A DNA stretch of 22,265 nucleotides, taken from positions 1 to 22,265 of the forward strand of contig CAAFZY010000003.1 of assembly GCA_900767645.1 (NCBI GenBank), given 5' to 3'. The DNA is from Alphaproteobacteria bacterium (GTDB lineage: Bacteria > Pseudomonadota > Alphaproteobacteria > RF32 > CAG-239). The translations under genes were made by a program, and so were the position numbers. The notes under the pieces are model-generated. The model had not been told where the DNA came from, searched no databases, and saw only the letters and a list, made by a program, of their open reading frames with translations. The first letter of the stretch is position 1, and every line of letters starts with the position of its first letter. This document shows positions 1 to 5,739 of this stretch, one piece after another.

Positions 1-6
1 AGATAA

Positions 7-56
7 TAAATACAACTTATGCACAGCACGGACTCGTAAATATTGCAAAAAAAAAA
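7..56 (+). repeat. Leader repeat copy 1, upstream of the first pilin-like gene
   Basis: This is the upstream half of a leader that recurs in inverted orientation at 21821-21870. A partial copy lies at 752-789. The core ACTCGTAAATATTGC (32-46) is identical in all three copies and is followed by 10 A residues here. A TTATGCACA sequence at 17-25 matches the relaxed DnaA-box pattern TTATNCACA. TAAATAT inside the core could serve as a -10 element, but I see no convincing -35. Function unknown. Confidence 0.8.
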
Positions 57-60
57 CGCG

Positions 61-105
61 GAGTAAAATCTTCTCAAAACTAACTTTTTGAGGAGATTTT
101 AGCTC
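61..105 (+). promoter_or_regulatory. 5'-UTR hairpin sequestering the Shine-Dalgarno of the pilin-like gene
   Basis: Arm 65-79 (AAAATCTTCTCAAAA) pairs with arm 86-100 (TTTTGAGGAGATTTT). That gives 15 pairs including one G-U, closed by a 6-nt loop. The stem extends outward to 61-105 with a single bulged G at 102. The strong SD GAGGAG (90-95) lies wholly in the 3' arm, 10 nt before the ATG at 106. A matching hairpin precedes the second pilin-like gene. The structure is visible. Translational control by SD masking is inferred. Confidence 0.7.
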
Positions 106-744
106 ATGTATACACAATCAGGACGTTCTATGGTCGAAATGCTCGGGGTGTTAGCAATAATCGGTGTGTTGAGTGTCGGGGCAATTACCGGTTATGGCAA
201 AGCCATGTTCAAATATAAACTCAACAAGCAAACTGAACAACTTAACCAGCTGATTAATACTGTAACGCAATATTACCCGCAATTACATTCAAAAACAGCC
301 ATTAACTTGGTACCTATTTTGAAAAAACTGAATGTAATCCCAAAAGAAATGATTAAATATGACAATTCCGTCCTCATTTATGACTCTTTTAATAACGCCA
401 TAGAAATTACCACCGATACCAGAAGTGACCTTAATGATGGTGCCATACATACATATGCGCTACTACGGTATTCTCTTGATTTTAATAACTCAAATGCTGT
501 GGATATTTGCCGCAATACCGTTAATATTATGAAGGAAAATCGTGACAACTTATGGCTTGCTGAAACTTGGTCTTCTACTTCAGGGTCGCAAATTATTCAA
601 TATGCCGGCGATAAGTTTTGCACAGGTACTGCTCAAACAAGCAAAGCCTGCCTTAAATATCTGAATTTAGAAATGGCGGATAAAATCTGCCGTAATAAGG
701 CGGGCGATGCCAATGCTCATTTTTCAATTTGGTGGTTGGATTAA
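106..744 (+). CDS. Type IV pilin-like protein (prepilin-type N-terminus, four cysteines)
   Basis: The 212-residue protein has a six-residue leader ending in Gly6, then R-S-M-V-E and a hydrophobic helix to about residue 34. Gly at -1 and Glu11 at +5 are the hallmarks of prepilin peptidase substrates, although the usual Phe at +1 is Arg here. The helix would anchor the protein in the inner membrane or pack into a filament core, with residues 40-212 outside. Cysteines 135, 172, 182 and 195 could form two disulfides, and a DsbA-like enzyme is encoded at 12178. A paralogue at 20989-21771 has the same helix and equivalent cysteines but a diverged remainder. The ATG is set by GAGGAG 10 nt upstream. 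It may be a major or minor pilin or a pseudopilin; sequence alone cannot say. The next gene is convergent, so it is not in an operon with it. Confidence 0.85.
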   Translation: MYTQSGRSMVEMLGVLAIIGVLSVGAITGYGKAMFKYKLNKQTEQLNQLINTVTQYYPQLHSKTAINLVPILKKLNVIPKEMIKYDNSVLIYDSFNNAIEITTDTRSDLNDGAIHTYALLRYSLDFNNSNAVDICRNTVNIMKENRDNLWLAETWSSTSGSQIIQYAGDKFCTGTAQTSKACLKYLNLEMADKICRNKAGDANAHFSIWWLD

Positions 745-751
745 GCACAGC

Positions 752-789
752 TTATGCACGAGCCAACTCGTAAATATTGCAAAAAAAAA
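752..789 (+). repeat. Leader repeat copy 3 (partial), downstream of the first pilin-like gene
   Basis: Starting 8 bases after the pilin-like stop codon, CTTATGCACG and then ACTCGTAAATATTGC (766-780) plus 9 A residues repeat the leader seen at 7-56 in the same orientation. The hairpin half of the leader and a following gene are missing. The gene is therefore bracketed by direct repeats about 734 bp apart. The DnaA-like motif has one mismatch (TTATGCACG). The A run doubles as the T-tract of the minus-strand terminator that follows. Confidence 0.75.
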
Positions 790-817
790 GACCCCGTCTT
801 ATTAAATTAAAACGGGG
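781..817 (-). terminator. Rho-independent terminator of the PilT/DotB-like gene
   Basis: Read on the minus strand, CCCCGT and ACGGGG form a stem (792-797 with 812-817) with a few more A-T pairs inside. Nine T residues (789-781) follow two bases later. It lies about 20 bases after the stop codon at 836. Its T-tract is the A-run of leader repeat copy 3. It may also stop transcripts of the facing pilin-like gene, though the plus-strand side has only a weak T-tract. Confidence 0.75.
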
Positions 818-835
818 CTTGTTATACTTTAAAGA

Positions 836-1795
836 TTACATTTCTTCAAACAACGGACGGCCTTGTGCCATACGGGTCATTTGAGTTTCAATCGGGGTGG
901 CCAAATTAAGCTTGCCGCTTTTAATAATACTGCGCACCTGACATCCTTTAGTAGTGTCGGGGTTGGCAAATAAAAAGCGTAAAATCGGCGTTTTATGGCC
1001 AACGCCGCGCAATGACTGATGCAATACAGCAAGCATACCGCGCGAAAGCAAGTCATAAGCCAATGCCTCGCTCATATCTGATGACGAGGCATATTTTACC
1101 ATGGAGTTAATGGCATCAGGAATATTGTTGGCGTGAATAGTCGAAAGCACAAGGTGTCCGGAAGTGGCGGCGCGCAAACATTCGCTCGCCGTATCAGGAG
1201 TACGAATCTCACCTACCATGATATAACGCGGTTTTGAACGCAAAGCCGATTTTAAGGATTCTGCCCAGTTATTATTTATCGGCTGAGTTTGTTTGCACAA
1301 ACCGAACGAACCGTTAGCTGCGGTATATTCGCCGTCAAGCGGCATTTCAGACGGGTCTTCAATAGTATAAGCAAAGCCGCCTTCCCGCACCAAAAATTCT
1401 TTGAGCAACGATGAAATAGAGGTGGTTTTACCGGAACCGGTGGCACCTGCCCATAAAATCAGCCCCGAAGCTTTGCAAAGGCCGTTTAAGTACATGGATA
1501 ATTCTTTACGGTAACCCAAGGTATTAAAATCAGGAACGACCCGCGGCATTTTACGAATACAATACTGCACGCCGGTAACCGTCATGCTGCGTTCCACGCG
1601 GAAAAACACATTTTCATACAATACAGAATAACTGGAATTACCTTCGTACGAATCTTCAACCAACTTATAAAATTCTTCAAAATCGGAAGCCATAAAAATT
1701 TGCAAACCGTTTTCCGTTAAATCATCAGGAATGTAAGCAACTTTTTCAGGAGTGATGTAAATATCCGAAAATTCGACGTCGTTGATTTTAACCAT
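836..1795 (-). CDS. PilT/DotB-like secretion or retraction ATPase (GspE/VirB11 superfamily)
   Basis: This 319-residue P-loop ATPase has Walker A GATGSGKTT (117-125), an Asp box TIEDPSE (144-150), a Walker B region around VGEIR (194-198) and a His box GHLVLSTIHANN (213-224). That order is typical of hexameric ATPases that assemble or retract type IV pili or energise type IVB secretion (PilT, DotB, TraJ). It lacks the N1 domain and tetracysteine zinc motif of PilB/GspE assembly ATPases and is slightly shorter than PilT. The PilT GEMRD-type box reads GEIRTPD. Cytosolic, acting at an inner-membrane machine. It has its own promoter and terminator and faces the pilin-like gene. A functional link to the pilin-like proteins is plausible but inferred. 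Whether it is PilT or DotB-like cannot be settled here. An AAGG element 8 nt upstream supports the ATG at 1795. Confidence 0.82.
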   Translation of the reverse strand: MVKINDVEFSDIYITPEKVAYIPDDLTENGLQIFMASDFEEFYKLVEDSYEGNSSYSVLYENVFFRVERSMTVTGVQYCIRKMPRVVPDFNTLGYRKELSMYLNGLCKASGLILWAGATGSGKTTSISSLLKEFLVREGGFAYTIEDPSEMPLDGEYTAANGSFGLCKQTQPINNNWAESLKSALRSKPRYIMVGEIRTPDTASECLRAATSGHLVLSTIHANNIPDAINSMVKYASSSDMSEALAYDLLSRGMLAVLHQSLRGVGHKTPILRFLFANPDTTKGCQVRSIIKSGKLNLATPIETQMTRMAQGRPLFEEM

Positions 1796-1826
1796 TTTAT
1801 TAACCTTTGTTATTTAGCTTTAAGTC

Positions 1827-1855
1827 ACTATAATATATCTTTGCTTAGTATTCAA
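1827..1855 (-). promoter_or_regulatory. Putative sigma-70 promoter for the PilT/DotB-like gene
   Basis: On the minus strand TTGAAT (1855-1850) and TATAGT (1832-1827) are separated by 17 bases, leaving a 5'-UTR of about 25 nt. It lies after the trxA terminator, so the ATPase gene is probably transcribed alone. Confidence 0.5.
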
Positions 1856-1879
1856 CCAAAATAAGATTACGGAAATATT

Positions 1880-1908
1880 AAAAAATCCGGTCTGATGCCG
1901 GATTTTTT
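1880..1908 (-). terminator. Rho-independent terminator after trxA
   Basis: A perfect 11-bp stem pairs AAAAAATCCGG (1880-1890) with CCGGATTTTTT (1898-1908) around a 7-nt loop. On the minus strand the 3' arm ends in six T residues, 20 bases after the trxA stop. It is symmetric and could work both ways. Confidence 0.85.
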
Positions 1909-1928
1909 TTAGTTTTACGGAGCTGTTT

Positions 1929-2243
1929 TTATTTGTGAGAATTGAGCCACGATACAATAGCAGATTGCGAGTTAAATCCGATTTTGGTATCAATTTGTTT
2001 GCCATCTTTGAACAAAAACATGGTAGGAATACTGCGAATACCATATTCGGCCGCTGTGTTGGGAGCTTCGTCAACATTCATTTTATAAATTTTAACCGCC
2101 GCGCCCATTTCTTTTGAAACTTCTTCCAAAACCGGACCGAGTTGGCGGCACGGGCCACACCATTCAGCCCAAAAATCAACCAAAACCAAACCTTTTGAAT
2201 TTAATACTTCATTTTGAAATTCATTATCATTAATCGACTGCAT
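1929..2243 (-). CDS. trxA: Thioredoxin
   Basis: The 104-residue single-domain thioredoxin is of normal length. It has the active site W-C-G-P-C (Cys29 and Cys32) in the usual context DFWAEWCGPC and the cis-proline at IPT (Pro73). It is a cytosolic dithiol reductase for ribonucleotide reductase, PAPS or methionine sulfoxide reductases and general thiol homeostasis. The ATG at 2243 is preferred over an in-frame TTG one codon upstream because AGGGG sits about 7 nt before it. It lies downstream of addA, the common alphaproteobacterial order, but has its own promoter-like sequence and a strong terminator. Confidence 0.96.
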   Translation of the reverse strand: MQSINDNEFQNEVLNSKGLVLVDFWAEWCGPCRQLGPVLEEVSKEMGAAVKIYKMNVDEAPNTAAEYGIRSIPTMFLFKDGKQIDTKIGFNSQSAIVSWLNSHK

Positions 2244-2283
2244 CAATTTTCCCCTTTTTTGAAAATTATGATATATGTTTTAT

Positions 2284-2314
2284 ATAATATTCATTGTTTT
2301 TAGATTAAAGTCAA
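2284..2314 (-). promoter_or_regulatory. Putative promoter for trxA
   Basis: On the minus strand TTGACT (2314-2309) is followed after 19 bases by TATTAT (2289-2284). The spacing is longer than ideal. Several overlapping AT-rich alternatives exist, so the -10 is uncertain. Confidence 0.35.
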
Positions 2315-2334
2315 GCCCTGCAAAAATCTTTGCA

Positions 2335-5300
2335 CTAAACAATCGGCATTAATTTTGCCGTATTAGTCCATAAAATATAGGTTTCAACGTTTTTGTCGGG
2401 ATAAATTTTTTCGGCTAAATGCTTATAAACCTGTAATTGCTTTTTATAATTATCAGGAATATCTTGCGGGCTTGCCGCCGGTTCGCGGTTGGTTTTAAAA
2501 TCAACAATTATCACCTTATCGGGCAAAACGGTCAGGCGGTCAAATTGCGCGGAAATAATTTTACTTTCAAAATCAGCGCCGATGTCTTTACCGTTAACCA
2601 CACCCATAACCGGTACTTCAGCCCGCGAATCTCCGCTGAATATAAAGTTGAACTGCTCGTCATTAAACAGTGTGAGCACCTCATTTTTAATTTCGGCTCT
2701 GAAATCAGCTGACATTTCCGGCGCGCTTTTAGCTAAAAACATATCAATCAAGCGCGCTTTTTCCATAACATCAGTCTGCGGCGGCAAAAACTGCAAAAGT
2801 TTATGGATTAAAATACCGCGGCGAAAATAATCGCCTCCTTCTTTTAACGGCGAGACAGCCGGAGTATCATCGTTATCATCAGGGCGCGACGGCGTATACG
2901 GACGCGAGAGCGGCGTCTCTTCCGGCGCGGGCTTATAAAGCCACTCATGCTCTTCAAGTTCAGGCACAATCATTGTTTTATCTGATTTAGGTTCGGTCGG
3001 TTCGGATTGCTGCTCACATTTATAAACTAAATTACCGTTATCTTCGGCAATGCCATAACCGGCAAATGCTTTTTGACACAAGCTGTACCATGATTTTTCA
3101 TCTGATTTGGAATTTTTCCAACCGCAAATATAAAGCCTGTCTTCGGCGCGGGTTAGCGCTACATACAGCAACCGACGATATTCGTCAAATGCTTTTTCCG
3201 TATCAGCTTCATGAATTTTTTGGCACTTGCGGTCATAAAAATCAGCTCCCAACGGATAATAAACCAAATTATCATCACTCCATAGGAGCTTTGCCTCGCG
3301 CTTGGCGTTAACCACACGGGTGGTATCAGGCAAAATTACGACCGGAGCCTGCAAACCTTTGGAGCCGTGCACCGTCATTATCCGCACGGCATCATTATCC
3401 GGCTGATCCAACTCACGCTTGACGGTGGTATTATCTGCAACTATGAGATTAATAAAGCTTTGCAAATCAGGCACATGTTCTTCTTCAAAGCTCAAAGTTA
3501 AATTAATAAATTCATCTATCGCGTCTTCAGCTTCTGTCCCCAAGCGAGCCACAAATTTTTGGCGTCCTTTGAGCGGTCCCAACACATAATTAAACAGCTC
3601 AAACGGGCGGCAATAGTCGGTTTTATTCAATAAATCGGTTAAAATTCGCGTCGCGGCGGCATAACTCGGATTATTTTTAAGCTTATACCATAATGATACC
3701 TGACCGCGGTTATAACATAAAGTAAATAAGTCATCATCGTTAAGTCCGAACAGCGGTGATTTTAAGACTTCCGCCAAACTTAAATCATCTTCCGGCAACA
3801 GCAAAAAACGCCCTAGCGAAATTAAATCCTGCACCGCAATCTGAGCAAGCAATTTAAGCTTGTCGGCGCCGCAAATATTGACCTTAGCGCTTTTGCAGGC
3901 TTTAACAAAATCTTCCACGAAGCTGTTGCGGCGCTGTACCAAAACCATAAAATCGCCATAACAAAGCGGGCGGTGTTTAGATTCTAAAATTTCATGCCCT
4001 TCAACCATGCTTTTTATTTTTTCAGCAATGGTTTTAGCCAATTTAGAACTTGCCGACCGGCGAGTTTGCCGTTGCGTCGGGAGCTGAAAAGCGTCATTAT
4101 CTTTATCTTCTTCATCGCCTTCTTCCAGCGGCCATAATTCCACTTTACCCGCCTCACCGATACGAAACGGCAGATGTTTTACTTCTTGATTGTCAAGCAC
4201 TACGCCTGATTTAGCCTCTTCTATTGAAAACAGGTGATTAACCGTTTCAAGTACGGCTGAAACCGAGCGGAAAGAAACGCTCAAATTAATATTGCAAAAA
4301 TTACGGCTCTTGCTTGCAAAATGTTGACGCATGCGTTCAAACTCTGCCGGATCGGCGCCCTGAAAACTGTAAATAGACTGCTTGCGGTCGCCCACGGCAA
4401 AAACCGTGCGGTTATTATCTGCTTGTCCGGAACCTGCAAAAAACTCATCGGTAACGGCTTTGATAATTGACCACTGATTAGGCGATGTATCTTGCGCCTC
4501 ATCAATCAAAACATGGCTGATACCGCCGTCAAGCTTAAACAACACCCACTCCGCGACATTGCTTTTTTGCAAAAGTTCTGAGGTGATAACAATTAAATCT
4601 TCATAGTCTAAACGCGCGTTTCGGCGTTTGTAAGTTTGGTAGCCGTTGGCTAAATCAGCAGCAATCAGCATTACCGCTTTAGTGGAATAATAAAGTTCGG
4701 CTTTGGCTTTATAATCTTCAAAATTTTGCAAACTTAAAGCAAGTTCCGTCATGCGCTCCACTATTTCAGGATAAATGTTTACAGCGTCCTTGCAGGCAAG
4801 TTTAGATTTAATGCCACCATCTTTACCTAAAAACGCCGATTTATAAAGTTCATAATCAAAATGGGTAATTACCGACTGTAATTTTTCAGCTGTTTTATTA
4901 TCGGTTATAGTGCTTTGCGCCAATGCCGCCGTAATTTTTCTGATTTCATCCCAAGGAATCGCGGCAACAAAAACATTTTCATCAGGAGCAATTTCCGCCT
5001 CGGATCTAAAGCCTAGCGATTGACGTAAATTTTGCAAAAAATTATTAATTCCATGGCTGTTTTCCAAAACTTTAATCAGGCGATTGCGGTTTTCAGCCAA
5101 AGCTTTAAGCAATTCAGGAAATTTAAATTCCGTAATATGCGAGGTTAAATAGGCAATAGCTCGGCCTTGCGGAGTGTCAGGGCATTGCTCCACATTCAAA
5201 ATCAGCCGATTGCAAACCTCGTCAAGCGCTTCTTTAGCCATTGAGTCGTCCATAACCGAAAAATAAGGCGAAATTCCGGCTTCAAGCGGAAAGCGCTTTA

Positions 5301-5739
5301 AAATTTCCTGACAAAAGCTGTGAATGGTTTGAATCTTCATGCCGCCGGCAACATCAAGCATCGTGGCAAACAAGGTGCGCGCGCGGGCTGCTATTTCAGC
5401 AAACTTGTTTTCATCTTCAATTTTACCAAGTAAATTTTCAAGCTCTTTATTAAGCTCTTTATCGCTGATTACCGCCCATTTTCCCAAGCGCTCGGATATA
5501 CGGGTGTTCATTTCAACCGCGGCGGCTTTGGTATAGGTCAGGCACAAAATTTTGGCAGGATTAACGCCGCTTAATAACAAGCGAATCACGCGGTCAGATA
5601 AAACCTTGGTTTTGCCGGTTCCGGCAGAAGCCTCAACCCATACCGAATATTGCGGGTCGGCGGCTTTGCCTTGCTGAGTTCCGGCTATGGTTTTAAGCGC
5701 TTCTTTATCTTTTATATAATCTTGAGCGTTATCACTCAT
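2335..5739 (-). CDS. addA: AddA helicase-nuclease subunit of double-strand break repair
   Basis: The 1134-residue UvrD/Rep-type helicase has Walker A ASAGTGKTK (37-45), motif II in LIDEAQDTSP, GDRKQSIYSFQGADP, the MTVHGSKGL motif and YVALTRAEDRLY. A C-terminal RecB-like nuclease follows, with VDFKT (about 1079-1083) and QLQVY (from about 1101). With AddB it unwinds and resects double-strand DNA ends to load RecA, taking the role of RecBCD. Length and motifs fit the alphaproteobacterial AddA type. The start is taken as the second of two adjacent ATGs because GGAGG lies 6 nt before it and only 3 nt before the first. It overlaps the end of addB by 8 bases, implying translational coupling. It is the last gene of the aroK-rph-rdgB-addB-addA run. 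All catalytic motifs look intact. Confidence 0.95.
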   Translation of the reverse strand: MSDNAQDYIKDKEALKTIAGTQQGKAADPQYSVWVEASAGTGKTKVLSDRVIRLLLSGVNPAKILCLTYTKAAAVEMNTRISERLGKWAVISDKELNKELENLLGKIEDENKFAEIAARARTLFATMLDVAGGMKIQTIHSFCQEILKRFPLEAGISPYFSVMDDSMAKEALDEVCNRLILNVEQCPDTPQGRAIAYLTSHITEFKFPELLKALAENRNRLIKVLENSHGINNFLQNLRQSLGFRSEAEIAPDENVFVAAIPWDEIRKITAALAQSTITDNKTAEKLQSVITHFDYELYKSAFLGKDGGIKSKLACKDAVNIYPEIVERMTELALSLQNFEDYKAKAELYYSTKAVMLIAADLANGYQTYKRRNARLDYEDLIVITSELLQKSNVAEWVLFKLDGGISHVLIDEAQDTSPNQWSIIKAVTDEFFAGSGQADNNRTVFAVGDRKQSIYSFQGADPAEFERMRQHFASKSRNFCNINLSVSFRSVSAVLETVNHLFSIEEAKSGVVLDNQEVKHLPFRIGEAGKVELWPLEEGDEEDKDNDAFQLPTQRQTRRSASSKLAKTIAEKIKSMVEGHEILESKHRPLCYGDFMVLVQRRNSFVEDFVKACKSAKVNICGADKLKLLAQIAVQDLISLGRFLLLPEDDLSLAEVLKSPLFGLNDDDLFTLCYNRGQVSLWYKLKNNPSYAAATRILTDLLNKTDYCRPFELFNYVLGPLKGRQKFVARLGTEAEDAIDEFINLTLSFEEEHVPDLQSFINLIVADNTTVKRELDQPDNDAVRIMTVHGSKGLQAPVVILPDTTRVVNAKREAKLLWSDDNLVYYPLGADFYDRKCQKIHEADTEKAFDEYRRLLYVALTRAEDRLYICGWKNSKSDEKSWYSLCQKAFAGYGIAEDNGNLVYKCEQQSEPTEPKSDKTMIVPELEEHEWLYKPAPEETPLSRPYTPSRPDDNDDTPAVSPLKEGGDYFRRGILIHKLLQFLPPQTDVMEKARLIDMFLAKSAPEMSADFRAEIKNEVLTLFNDEQFNFIFSGDSRAEVPVMGVVNGKDIGADFESKIISAQFDRLTVLPDKVIIVDFKTNREPAASPQDIPDNYKKQLQVYKHLAEKIYPDKNVETYILWTNTAKLMPIV

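Noticed and set aside
32..56. Leader repeats as a CRISPR array
   Set aside because: There are only three copies, widely separated, with no regular spacers and no cas genes.
1820..2117. Open frames on both strands overlapping trxA
   Set aside because: They are shadows of a thioredoxin gene with full motifs and have no SD or recognisable protein features.
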